Shown here piece by piece: positions 1 through 7,538 of a DNA stretch of 64,000 nt (within the stretch, counting starts at the first letter, position 1; each line of letters begins with the position of its first letter). Source of the stretch: Mycolicibacterium rhodesiae NBB3 (GTDB lineage: Bacteria; Actinomycetota; Actinomycetes; Mycobacteriales; Mycobacteriaceae); assembly GCF_000230895.2 (NCBI RefSeq), contig NC_016604.1:2170001-2234000 (forward strand), in the 5' to 3' direction. The notes below the pieces were generated by a model. The model was not told the origin of the DNA, did not search any database, and saw nothing but the letters and a program-made list of their open reading frames with translations. The position numbers were made by a program, and so were the translations under genes.

Positions 1-658
1 CACACCCATCGTGGCCGTCGACGCCCCGGACGCCGCGCTCTCCGGTGATCCCATCGTCGCGACGGCGCGACAGAGCGTGGTCAAGATTCGCGGCGTCGCG
101 CCGGGGTGCCAGAAGGTTCTCGAGGGCACTGGCTTCGTCGTCGCGCCGAACCGGGTGATGTCGAACGCGCACGTGGTCGCGGGCGCGGAGAGCGCCACCG
201 TCGAGCTCGACGGCCGGACTTACGACGCGTACGTCGTGTCGTACGACCCGCTGGCAGACATCTCGATTCTCGACGTGCCTGACCTGGACGCGCCGGTGCT
301 GCAATTCGCGCAAGGTGAGGCCGCAACGGGCACCGATGCCGTCGTGATGGGGTATCCGGGCGGTGGCGACTTCGCCGCGACTCCCGCGCGCATCCGCGAG
401 ACCATTGAACTCAACGGCCCCGACATCTACCGCAGCACCACCGTCACCCGCCAGGTGTACACCATCAGAGGCAGTGTGCGACAAGGCAATTCGGGTGGTC
501 CGATGATCGACCGCAACGGGAATGTGCTCGGTGTGGTGTTCGGGGCGGCGGTCGACGATGCCGACACCGGTTTCGTGCTGACCGCCGACGAGGTCGCGCG
601 TCAGATGGACAAGCTCAACAGCACCGAGCGCGTGCCCACCGGCGCCTGCGTCACCTAG
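1..658 (+). CDS. marP: MarP periplasmic serine protease, 3' part only
   Basis: C-terminal protease domain of the membrane-anchored, acid-resistance serine protease MarP (Mtb Rv3671c). The N-terminal transmembrane half lies upstream of the window and the frame is open from base 2. The chymotrypsin-like triad is visible: His in SNAHVVAG, Asp in DPLADISILDV, Ser in RQGNSGGPMI. Cysteines in APGCQ and in the last residues (GACVT) match the disulphide pair known from the Mtb enzyme. In the family it cleaves periplasmic peptidoglycan-modifying targets and supports survival at low pH. The 3' end overlaps the convergent ephE by 8 bp. The GTG at 11 is an internal codon, not the start. Confidence 0.93.
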   Translation, partial: TPIVAVDAPDAALSGDPIVATARQSVVKIRGVAPGCQKVLEGTGFVVAPNRVMSNAHVVAGAESATVELDGRTYDAYVVSYDPLADISILDVPDLDAPVLQFAQGEAATGTDAVVMGYPGGGDFAATPARIRETIELNGPDIYRSTTVTRQVYTIRGSVRQGNSGGPMIDRNGNVLGVVFGAAVDDADTGFVLTADEVARQMDKLNSTERVPTGACVT

Positions 659-1610
659 TCTCCGATCCGTACACCTGCGCGATGAAGCGCGACAACTGAT
701 CGTTGACTGCGTCCGGCGCTTCCTCATGACCGAAATGCCCTGCGCCGGCGATGGATACATAGCGGCCGTGCGGTGCATAGTTCTGCGTGCGGACGACCGG
801 GTCGGCGAGCACGTATGGGTCGGCGTCACCGCGCAGGTGCAGGACGGGAACGTTGATCGGTCGCCGCATCGAGCGCATGAACTTTCGACCCTCGGCGCGA
901 AACTGGCTGCGCACCGCCCACCGCTGGTACTCGAGTGCCGAATGCGCCGCGGAAGGGATCTGAATAGCGCGCCGCATATGGGCGATAGTCTCGGAGAAGT
1001 CTTCGGAGGCAACCCATTTCTCGGTCGCCCGGCTGCGGACCAGTCGCTCGAGTTCCGCGCCGTCGTGACGCTTCAACGAGTGTTCGGGCCACGCAGGCAC
1101 CTGGTAGCGCAGCATCCAGGGCAGCAGTGCGCGGCCTTGGTCGCGTCGGGTCAGCGCAGAGGCGCGCAGCGCGATGGGATGCGGCGAGCTGACGACCGCG
1201 ATGGCCTTGACGGCCCGCGGATGCAGCACGGCCGTCGCCCAGCAGACGAGCCCCCCGTCGGCATGTCCCACCAGCGTCGCGGTCTTGTGGCCGAGCGCCC
1301 GCACGAGGCCGGCGGTGTCGCCGGCCAAGGTCCATCCGTCGTAGCCACGCGGCGGTTTGTCGCTGCCGCCATAGCCGCGCAGATCGACGGCGACGACTCG
1401 GGCGCCGGTCAGGTCCCGCAGCTGGTGGCGCCACGACCACCAGAATGACCCGAATCCGTGCAGCAGGATCACCAGCGGTCGTTCGGTGAGAGGTGTGGAT
1501 TGCGATCCCGGTGATTGCGCTTCCACGACGTGGAAACGAATTCCGTTGGCGTGCACCTCGAGATGTCGCCATGGACCCTCGATACGAACGACCGACGGAT
1601 CGGGCGGCAC
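651..1610 (-). CDS. ephE: EphE-like alpha/beta hydrolase
   Basis: Alpha/beta-hydrolase of 319 aa matching Mtb EphE (Rv3670) in sequence character and place. The oxyanion motif HGFGSFWWSW is at about residues 51-60, the DLRGYGGSDKP strand-loop at about 76-86, a candidate acid in RGDADPYV and the catalytic-type His in GAGHFGHEE near the C terminus. The nucleophile elbow reads GHADGG (residues 115-120), so Ala117 sits where epoxide hydrolases have Asp (GHDWGG), with Asp displaced by one. Epoxide hydrolase activity is therefore doubtful. The GTG start abuts the TAA of the upstream membrane gene, so the two are probably co-transcribed. Confidence 0.88.
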   Translation of the reverse strand: MPPDPSVVRIEGPWRHLEVHANGIRFHVVEAQSPGSQSTPLTERPLVILLHGFGSFWWSWRHQLRDLTGARVVAVDLRGYGGSDKPPRGYDGWTLAGDTAGLVRALGHKTATLVGHADGGLVCWATAVLHPRAVKAIAVVSSPHPIALRASALTRRDQGRALLPWMLRYQVPAWPEHSLKRHDGAELERLVRSRATEKWVASEDFSETIAHMRRAIQIPSAAHSALEYQRWAVRSQFRAEGRKFMRSMRRPINVPVLHLRGDADPYVLADPVVRTQNYAPHGRYVSIAGAGHFGHEEAPDAVNDQLSRFIAQVYGSETR

Positions 1611-2132
1611 TTACCAGCCCGACGGGTCAGCGGTCGAAGCCGGCTTTCCCGACTTTCCTTGGCCCCCCGACTCGAGCGCGACGTCCCGGTCGTGGCCTGG
1701 TATCAGTGCATCGGGAAGCTCCCGCACCGACTCGATGGTCTTCTGCGGTCCCCTGATCCGGCGCACCTTGAAGTAGCCGAGCAACGCGAAGATCACGGTC
1801 ACCACGACCATGACTCCGAACACGATCAGGAACGCCGCCCATCTCCACAGCCAGGTATCGAGCAACTCGGCGGCGAAGAAGAAGAAAAAGAAGGTGGAGT
1901 AGAACAGCACCACCAGCGCGAGGATGAAGTAGACGCTGCCGGTGAGCCCCTTCTTCACGTCGCGGGTGATCTCGGCCTTGGCCAGCTCCACCTCGGCGCG
2001 TACCAACGTGGACACCTGAGCAGTGGCGTCCTTGACGAGGTCGCCGATGGACGGGTCCGGCTTGGGAGCGTGCGGGTCGACCAGTGGTATCGAGGTCACG
2101 GTGGTCGGTACGCCATTCCTGCGATCACTCAC
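1611..2132 (-). CDS. Phage-holin-like / DUF1469 membrane protein (Rv3669 type)
   Basis: Protein of about 173 aa with an amphipathic N-terminal helix (GDLVKDATAQVSTLVRAEVE) and two strong transmembrane segments, one containing an FFFFFF run and one around AAFLIVFGVMVVVTVIFALL, followed by a basic cytoplasmic tail. This is the layout of the actinobacterial holin-4 / DUF1469 family, whose function is unknown. I chose GTG at 2132 because a GGGGAGGAA Shine-Dalgarno lies 7 nt upstream. A TTG six bases earlier (2138) is in frame but sits directly against that Shine-Dalgarno. The gene is immediately upstream of ephE and divergent from the secreted protease. Confidence 0.85.
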   Translation of the reverse strand: MSDRRNGVPTTVTSIPLVDPHAPKPDPSIGDLVKDATAQVSTLVRAEVELAKAEITRDVKKGLTGSVYFILALVVLFYSTFFFFFFAAELLDTWLWRWAAFLIVFGVMVVVTVIFALLGYFKVRRIRGPQKTIESVRELPDALIPGHDRDVALESGGQGKSGKPASTADPSGW

Positions 2133-2268
2133 GGACAATTCCTCCCCGCATTTGATATCGGTCTGCGGTTCATGTTGCCATGAGGCATACCGCGCAACGA
2201 TTCCGGCCGACGTTAGACTGACATGGTCGAACAGAGCGCAGGTCGGGCGCGCCGAGGAGGTTTTTCAC

Positions 2269-2985
2269 TTGAGGAGCAGCGGACGCTGCCTGCGCATTCC
2301 AGTGCTGATCGCAACCGTGGTTGCGCTGCTGCTGCCGACCTCTGCGCTCGCTCAGGCCCAGGATCCTGTCGCGCTCGGCGGCGGTTCGGGGATCGTCGTC
2401 GTCGGTGAGAAGGGCGAGATGCTCTGCACGCTGACCGCGATCGGTGACGACAACCGGGGGAACCTGATCGGATTCACGTCCGCGCACTGCGGTGGGCCCG
2501 GCGCCAAGGTGGGCGCGGAGGGCGCTCCGAACGCCGGTGAGCTCGGCACGATGGTGGCCGGTAACGATGCCCTCGATTACGCGGTCATACAGTTCGACCC
2601 CGCGAAGGTGCGGCCCGTCAACAACGTCGAGGGCTTCCAGATCGACGGACTGGGCCCTGACCCGGTTCCCGGCGACATCGCGTGCAAGCAGGGCCGCAGC
2701 ACCGGCTACTCGTGTGGCGTCACGTGGGGCCCCGGCGAAGAGCCGGGCACGTTCATCAACCAGGTGTGCGGTCAGCCGGGGGATTCAGGCGCCCCGGTCA
2801 CCGTCAACAACCGGCTGGTGGGCATGATTCACGGCGCGTTCTCGCAGGACCTTCCCACCTGCGTCGTCAAATACATCCCGCTGCACACGCCCGCGGTGAA
2901 CATGTCCTTCAATACGCAGCTGGCCGACATCGTCGCCAAGGACCGGCCGGGCTCAGGCTTCGTCCCGGTCGGCGTCGCGCCCTGA
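2269..2985 (+). CDS. Secreted trypsin-like serine protease (Rv3668c type)
   Basis: S1-family protease of 238 aa. A signal peptide is evident: basic start, hydrophobic IPVLIATVVALLLPTSA, cleavage near ALAQAQ. The triad is His in FTSAHCGG, Asp in NDALDYAVIQFD and Ser in GQPGDSGAPV. Cysteines flank the His and Ser as in secreted actinobacterial proteases. The TTG start at 2269 is supported by GAGGAGG at 2254-2260, eight bases upstream. An in-frame start at 2023 would run through the divergent holin-like gene and displace the signal peptide, so it is rejected. The stop codon touches the convergent acs stop with no gap. Confidence 0.9.
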   Translation: MRSSGRCLRIPVLIATVVALLLPTSALAQAQDPVALGGGSGIVVVGEKGEMLCTLTAIGDDNRGNLIGFTSAHCGGPGAKVGAEGAPNAGELGTMVAGNDALDYAVIQFDPAKVRPVNNVEGFQIDGLGPDPVPGDIACKQGRSTGYSCGVTWGPGEEPGTFINQVCGQPGDSGAPVTVNNRLVGMIHGAFSQDLPTCVVKYIPLHTPAVNMSFNTQLADIVAKDRPGSGFVPVGVAP

Positions 2986-4950
2986 TTACTTCGACGCTCG
3001 GATCGCTTCGAACACGCTGGGGTCCACCAGAGTAGAGGTGTCGCCGAGTTCACGTCCGTCCGCGACATCGCGCAGCAGCCTGCGCATGATCTTGCCGCTG
3101 CGGGTCTTCGGCAGCTCGGGCACGACGTGGATCTCGCGCGGCCTGGCGATCTTGCCGATGTCCTTGGCAACGTGTTCGCGGAGTTCCTGGGTCATCTCGT
3201 CGTTGTCGCGGTGCTTGGCATGCGACTCGAGAATGACGAACGCGCAGATGCCCTGGCCGGTGGTCTCGTCGCTCGCGCCGACGACAGCGGCTTCTGCGAC
3301 ATGGGAGTGACCGACCAACGCCGATTCCACTTCGGTGGTCGAGATCCGGTGCCCGGATACGTTCATCACGTCGTCGATGCGACCGAGCAGCCAGATCGAC
3401 CCGTCGGAGTCGACCCGCGCGCCGTCGCCCGCGAAGTACCAGCCCTGCTTGCCGTAGCGCGACCAGTAGGTCTCCTTGTACCGTTCCGGATCGCCCCAGA
3501 TGCCGCGCAGCATGGCGGGCCACGGTTTGTCCAGCACCAGATAGCCGGTCACGTGTTCGGCCTCGTCCGCGCCGGGCACCAACTCTTTTCCTTCTTCATC
3601 CACGATGATCGCCGAGATACCAGGCAGCGGCTTCATCGCAGAGCCGGGCTTGGCTGCGGTGACGCCGGGCAGCGGCGAGATCATGATGGCCCCGGTCTCT
3701 GTCTGCCACCACGTGTCGACGATCGGAGTTCTGTTGCCGCCGAAGGCATCCCGGTACCACCGCCACGCCTCCGGATTGATCGGTTCGCCGACCGATCCGA
3801 GTAGGCGCAGGCTCGACAGGTCGTGGGCGTCGGGGAACTCGCGGCCCCACTTCATGAACATGCGAACCAGCGTCGGCGCCGTGTAATAGATGGTGACGCC
3901 GTACTTTTCGATGACCTGGAAGTGCCGGTGCTCGTCAGGCGAGTTCGGTGTGCCCTCGTAGACCACCTGCGTCGCGCCGTTCGATAGCGGCCCGTAGACG
4001 ATGTAGGTATGGCCGGTGACCCAGCCGATGTCAGCGGTGCACCAATACACGTCGGTTTCGGGCTTGATGTCGAAGACGTAGTGGTGCGTGAACGACGCTT
4101 GGGTCAGGTAGCCGCCGGTGGTGTGCATGATGCCCTTGGGCTTACCGGTGGTTCCTGATGTGTACAGCAGGAAGAGCGGGTGTTCGGAATCGAACGCCTC
4201 CGGCGTGTGCTCGGCCGATGCCGGGTCGACGGTGTCGTGCCACCACAGGTCCCGGCCCTCGGACCACGGTGTGTCAATCCCGGTGCGGCGCACCACAAGA
4301 ACGTGTTCGATCGAATCCTGGCCCTTGCAGGCCTCGTCCACCGCGTCCTTGAGGGACACCGCCTGGCCGCGACGGAACTGCCCGTCGCTGGTGATCACCA
4401 GCTTCGCTTCGGCGTCCTCGATGCGGGCGGCGAGCGCTGTCGCAGAGAATCCTGCGAACACGACGGAGTGCATGATGCCCAGCCGGGCGCACGCCAGCAT
4501 CGAGACGATCGCCTCGGGCAGCATCGGCATGTAGATGGCGACCCTGTCGCCTGCAACAAGGCCCATCTCGGTGAGTGCGTTCGCGGCCTTGCACACGTCG
4601 GTCTGCAACTGCGCGTAGGTGATGTCGCGGGTGTCGTCGGCCGGTTCGCCCTGCCAGTGAATCGCCACCCGGTCGCCGTTGCCCGCCTCGACATGGCGGT
4701 CCACGCAGTTGTAGGCGACGTTGAGCTTGCCGCCGACGAACCACTTCGCGAACGGCGCCTCCGACCAGTCCAGCACCTCGGTGAACGGGGTGTCCCACGC
4801 CAGCCGCTCGGCCTGCTTGGCCCAGAACGCGAGCCGATCGGCCTCGGCGTCGCGGTACAACTCCTCCGTCGCATTCGCCTGTGCGGCGAACTCTTCGGAG
4901 GGTGGATACACGGACGGAACGTCGGAGTGCTTCGTCGAGGTGCCTGTCAT
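2986..4950 (-). CDS. acs: Acetyl-coenzyme A synthetase
   Basis: AMP-forming acetyl-CoA synthetase of 654 aa, which activates acetate (and to a lesser degree propionate) via acetyl-AMP to acetyl-CoA. Signatures include the P-loop-like TSGTTGKPKG, WWQTETG, YFAGDGARVDSDG and DDVMNVSGHR hinge region, and the C-terminal PKTRSGKIMRR. The lysine of SGKIMRR is the residue acetylated by Pat-type acetyltransferases to shut the enzyme off in mycobacteria. ATG 4950 gives the usual family N terminus; an in-frame TTG (4971) and GTG (4968) lie a few codons upstream. No dpp peptide transporter follows, unlike Mtb Rv3663c-3666c. Confidence 0.97.
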   Translation of the reverse strand: MTGTSTKHSDVPSVYPPSEEFAAQANATEELYRDAEADRLAFWAKQAERLAWDTPFTEVLDWSEAPFAKWFVGGKLNVAYNCVDRHVEAGNGDRVAIHWQGEPADDTRDITYAQLQTDVCKAANALTEMGLVAGDRVAIYMPMLPEAIVSMLACARLGIMHSVVFAGFSATALAARIEDAEAKLVITSDGQFRRGQAVSLKDAVDEACKGQDSIEHVLVVRRTGIDTPWSEGRDLWWHDTVDPASAEHTPEAFDSEHPLFLLYTSGTTGKPKGIMHTTGGYLTQASFTHHYVFDIKPETDVYWCTADIGWVTGHTYIVYGPLSNGATQVVYEGTPNSPDEHRHFQVIEKYGVTIYYTAPTLVRMFMKWGREFPDAHDLSSLRLLGSVGEPINPEAWRWYRDAFGGNRTPIVDTWWQTETGAIMISPLPGVTAAKPGSAMKPLPGISAIIVDEEGKELVPGADEAEHVTGYLVLDKPWPAMLRGIWGDPERYKETYWSRYGKQGWYFAGDGARVDSDGSIWLLGRIDDVMNVSGHRISTTEVESALVGHSHVAEAAVVGASDETTGQGICAFVILESHAKHRDNDEMTQELREHVAKDIGKIARPREIHVVPELPKTRSGKIMRRLLRDVADGRELGDTSTLVDPSVFEAIRASK

Positions 4951-5076
4951 AGCTGTGAGCGTAGTCACCAACGCACACGATCAGTCCGGCAAGTCACAGC
5001 CTGCTCCGCAGGCGGCGCGTCGCGCGCGCCGAACGTCGTGGCTGACGGGTCCAGCGGTCGGCTAGCGTGTGCTGCC

Positions 5077-5862
5077 GTGACCTCCGCGCCCGACCCGTTG
5101 GCCCCGTTGGCCCGGCTGCCCGGCGTCGCCGAAGCCTGCGCCGAAGCGGGTGACGCGTTGGGGCGCGCACACCGGCACCGCGCGAATCTCCGCGGATGGC
5201 CTGCCAACGCCGCCGAGGCGGCATTGCGCGCGGCGCGGGCGTCATCGGTTTTGGACGGCGGCGCCCTGAACCTGTCCGACGGGGACCCAGACGCGATCCT
5301 CGCCGGCGCCCTACGGGTATCTGAAGCGCTGGAGGGCGGGGCGACCTCGCTGGTCGGGGTCTGGCAACGGGCTCCGCTGCAGGCGATCGCGAAGCTTCAT
5401 GCGCTGGCGGCGGCCGATATCGCCGACGACGAAGGACTCGGCCGACCGCGCGCTGACACCGACATCGGTCGCCGGCTCGAGTTACTGGCCGACGTCGTGA
5501 CCGGGGGGACTTCCGTCCCTGCGCCGGTGCTTGCCGCCGTGGTGCACGGTGAACTGTTGACGCTGGCCCCGTTCGGGACCGCCGACGGGGTAGTGGCGCG
5601 CGCGGTTTCGCGATTGGTGACGATGGCGAGCGGATTGGATCCCCACGGGCTGGGTGTGCCGGAGGTGTACTGGATGCGCGAGTCCGGCGACTACCGCGCG
5701 GCGGCGCGCGGGTTCTCGTCCGGCACCGCCGACGGACTGACCGCCTGGATCCTGATGAGTTGCCGCGCGCTGCGCGCCGGCGCGCGCGAGGCGCTGGCTA
5801 TCGCGCAGGGAAGCGTCGGGGAGGGGCCCCAGCAAAGTAAAGCGGGCGACGTTCCGAACTGA
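5077..5862 (+). CDS. Rv3662c-type protein, degenerate Fic (Fido) fold
   Basis: Protein of 261 aa in the position of Mtb Rv3662c, annotated there as hypothetical. By eye it follows the Fic layout. Residues 55-62 (ASSVLDGG) resemble the N-terminal inhibitory motif (S/T)xxxE(G/N) of class II Fic proteins. Residues 157-175 (HGELLTLAPFGTADGVVAR) align with the active-site stretch HPFxDGNGRxxR, followed by a helix and GLDPHGL where Fic proteins have GL.P. The catalytic His is Ala and the GNGR anion loop is lost, so AMPylation is not expected. GTG 5077 is the first start clear of the divergent acs gene. The 3' end overlaps the terminator of the Ms1-type RNA on the other strand. Confidence 0.7.
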   Translation: MTSAPDPLAPLARLPGVAEACAEAGDALGRAHRHRANLRGWPANAAEAALRAARASSVLDGGALNLSDGDPDAILAGALRVSEALEGGATSLVGVWQRAPLQAIAKLHALAAADIADDEGLGRPRADTDIGRRLELLADVVTGGTSVPAPVLAAVVHGELLTLAPFGTADGVVARAVSRLVTMASGLDPHGLGVPEVYWMRESGDYRAAARGFSSGTADGLTAWILMSCRALRAGAREALAIAQGSVGEGPQQSKAGDVPN

Positions 5863-5880
5863 TTCGGCTCGCCGCCCGCT
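5834..5880 (-). terminator. Intrinsic terminator of the Ms1-type RNA
   Basis: On the minus strand AGCGGGCG pairs with CGCCCGCT (outer arms 5880-5873 and 5848-5841). The stem is extended by GCG/CGT, a small AG/AA internal loop and CCGAA-TCAG-TTCGG, then TTTACTTT. The arms lie partly within the 3' end of the plus-strand Fic-like gene, whose stop codon is at 5860-5862. Confidence 0.8.
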
Positions 5881-6136
5881 AGCACGGACACCGGTTACCA
5901 TGCGTGCTCCGGTAGGTTGCGTGGGTGGCCTCGGCGTCTTGTCGGTGCGCTCCGGCTGCGACCCCACCCAAGGGGCCGTCGTGGCCGTCCGCTATCGCAA
6001 TTACGCAGGCCCGCAACACTTTTGCCTATTCCGCGGCATGTGCTCCGCGTGGGTGCCGGGATCCGTGCTGGGTAGCCTGGTTCGGGAGAACCGAGCCTTC
6101 TCTTCCGGCTCGGCCTTGGCCTAGCCAAGCTTCCGT
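5834..6136 (-). ncRNA. Ms1 / MTS2823-type small RNA
   Basis: About 303 nt with no plausible reading frame, between the homologues of Rv3662c and Rv3661, where Mtb encodes MTS2823 (ncRv13661) and M. smegmatis encodes Ms1. Strand, position and length (about 300 nt) all match. A sigma-70-like promoter lies just upstream and a strong intrinsic terminator ends it. In M. smegmatis Ms1 is abundant in stationary phase and binds RNA polymerase core lacking sigma factor, unlike 6S RNA. Ends are estimated from the -10 box (A at 6136) and the terminator T-tract, so they are accurate to a few bases only. Confidence 0.82.
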
Positions 6137-6142
6137 GACTCC

Positions 6143-6171
6143 TTTGTACTCCGTGACCGCGGTCACATCAA
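6143..6171 (-). promoter_or_regulatory. Promoter of the Ms1-type RNA
   Basis: On the minus strand the -35 box TTGATG (6171-6166) and -10 box TACAAA (6148-6143) are separated by exactly 17 bases. This gives a start near 6136, consistent with a ~300-nt transcript. Confidence 0.7.
6152..6167. promoter_or_regulatory. CRP-like palindrome inside the Ms1 promoter
   Basis: The 16-mer CGTGACCGCGGTCACA matches the mycobacterial CRP (Rv3676) consensus TGTGAN6TCACA at 9 of 10 defined bases, with a perfect 12-bp core palindrome TGACCGCGGTCA. It fills the spacer between -35 and -10, where a bound factor would be expected to repress. Binding is inferred, not shown. Confidence 0.45.
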
Positions 6172-6207
6172 GGGGCAAATTCCGCGCGTCGCCATATCGT
6201 TACGCGT

Positions 6208-7065
6208 TCAGAAGGCGAAGCGACGCAGCAGTGAGTAGGTCAGGGCGCCGGCGGCGAGGGCGCTGAAACCGACCGCCGCGGTGGTTGCCATCGCGGCTCC
6301 CGACGGGGCTGGTATGCGGTCACGCAGCGACACCGGCCTGGAGAACGTCAACACCGGCCAACCGCGCGCCGCAGCTTCTTTGCGCAACGTGCGATCGGGG
6401 TTTACCACGGTCGGATGTCCGACGGCCTCCAGCATCGGCATATCGGTCACCGAATCGGAGTAGGCGTAACAGTGTTCGAGCGCGTATCCCTCGCGGGCCG
6501 CGAGTTCGCGGATCGCCTCCGCCTTGCCCTCGCCGAAACAGTAGAAGGCGATGTCGCCGGTGTAGCGGCCGTCGTCGACGACCATGCGGGTCGCCATAGC
6601 GTGCGTGGCCCCGAGCGCGCGCGCGATCGGAGCGACAATCTCCTCGCCAGAGGCCGAAACCACGACGACATCCCTGCCGCACAGCTTGTGATCGGCGATG
6701 AGTTCGGCTGCCTCTGCGAACACCAGAGGATTGACGATGTCGTGCAGCGTCTCGCCGACGATCGACTTCACCTGCTCGACATCCCACCCGGTGCACATGT
6801 TGGTCAGATAGGACCGCATCCGGTCCATCTGATCATGATCGGCGCCGGACATCAGGAAGAGGAATTGCGCATAGGCGGACTTCAAAACTGTGCGCCGATT
6901 GATTAGCCCTTGATCGAAGAAAGGTTTGCTGAAGGCCAGCGTGCTCGATTTGGCGATGACCGTTTTATCAAGATCGAAGAAGGCTGCGGTTCGGACCGGA
7001 TTATCAGTGGGCACCACTGTTTGCGGAGCACTGGACCCCTCTGTCCCGGGGTGCGATGCGGACAC
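6208..7065 (-). CDS. HAD-IB family phosphatase (Rv3661 type)
   Basis: Haloacid-dehalogenase hydrolase of the SerB-like IB subfamily, 285 aa. Motif I is FFDLDKTVI (nucleophile and acid/base Asp), motif II is VVSASGEEI, and motif IV is YSDSVTDMPML. A hydrophobic C-terminal segment (AAVGFSALAAGALTYSLL) suggests a membrane tether. The substrate is unknown. GTG 7065 gives 26 residues before the AAFFDLD strand, as I recall for Rv3661; in-frame GTG 7095 and TTG/ATG codons further up are possible because no start has a clear Shine-Dalgarno. Small RNA genes flank it on both sides. Confidence 0.88.
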   Translation of the reverse strand: MSASHPGTEGSSAPQTVVPTDNPVRTAAFFDLDKTVIAKSSTLAFSKPFFDQGLINRRTVLKSAYAQFLFLMSGADHDQMDRMRSYLTNMCTGWDVEQVKSIVGETLHDIVNPLVFAEAAELIADHKLCGRDVVVVSASGEEIVAPIARALGATHAMATRMVVDDGRYTGDIAFYCFGEGKAEAIRELAAREGYALEHCYAYSDSVTDMPMLEAVGHPTVVNPDRTLRKEAAARGWPVLTFSRPVSLRDRIPAPSGAAMATTAAVGFSALAAGALTYSLLRRFAF

Positions 7066-7187
7066 AGCATCAGCATAGGGGCGATCGTGCGACACGAGTC
7101 GAGAGACTGTATGAAATGACAGTTGCCGACAGGTGCCGGTGACTGCATTTTTCCTGCTACGCCCGTGCTTTGCATCACAATCAAGTC

Positions 7188-7218
7188 TTGCGCCGACCCG
7201 TGCAGCCGTGTGTATAGT
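7188..7218 (+). promoter_or_regulatory. Promoter of the 6C-type RNA
   Basis: The -10 box TATAGT (7213-7218) lies 7 bases before the first hairpin. The best -35 is TTGCGC (7188-7193) at a long 19-base spacing, so the -35 assignment is weak. Confidence 0.5.
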
Positions 7219-7224
7219 GAGTAT

Positions 7225-7320
7225 CACTCGGCTTATGCTGAGTGTGCATCAGCCCGACCCCCCGGGGCTGATACACGACGACCTCCGCCTCCTCCCCCCC
7301 TGGCGGGGGTCGTCCCTTTT
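7225..7320 (+). ncRNA. 6C (B11) small RNA
   Basis: About 96 nt between the Rv3660c and Rv3661 homologues, the location of Mtb B11/6C (about 93 nt). Three hairpins are visible. Hairpin 1 (7225-7244) has an 8-bp stem with loop TTAT. Hairpin 2 has ATCAGCCC/GGGCTGAT (7248-7255, 7265-7272) with a loop holding six C (7258-7263). Hairpin 3 has a 12-bp stem (7278-7289, 7302-7313) with a loop holding seven C (7294-7300). Two C-rich loops define the 6C family. In mycobacteria 6C pairs through these loops with G-rich stretches of mRNAs; panD and dnaB are reported targets. Confidence 0.9.
7278..7320 (+). terminator. Terminator hairpin of the 6C RNA
   Basis: The third C-loop hairpin (12-bp stem with one G-U pair) is followed by CCCTTTT (7314-7320), so it doubles as the intrinsic terminator. 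From 7321 to the ssd start at 7539 I see no further gene. Confidence 0.75.
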
Positions 7321-7538
7321 GTGGGGGTCTTCTCGTCTTTTGGATACCCATCCTTTTGTCACAGCCGCCTGTGGCTTTCTCGAGCGGTTCGCCTTTCGGA
7401 CAGATGATCCGGTGAGCAGTGGTTGCGGAATCTGATTTTCGCCGTCGAACTGTCCGGATCTATCCCCAGAGTTGAGTTCATCCACAGAGCCGGCCGCGGG
7501 GATGGCGCGCTGTCAGAGTCGCCCCGCACAGTGGCCTC

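Noticed and set aside
4180-5076. Open frame extending the Fic-like gene about 300 codons upstream
   Set aside because: It runs antisense through acs with Arg/Gly/Val-rich shadow composition; the family-like protein starts at GTG 5077.
5900-6124. Small plus- and minus-strand frames within the Ms1 region
   Set aside because: The stretch is explained by the structured RNA with its own promoter and terminator; the frames lack ribosome-binding sites and family-like sequence.
7460-7487. Two DnaA-box-like words (CTATCCCCAG, TTCATCCACAG)
   Set aside because: Only two imperfect copies, no AT-rich unwinding element, and no dnaA/dnaN context; the genomic origin is elsewhere.
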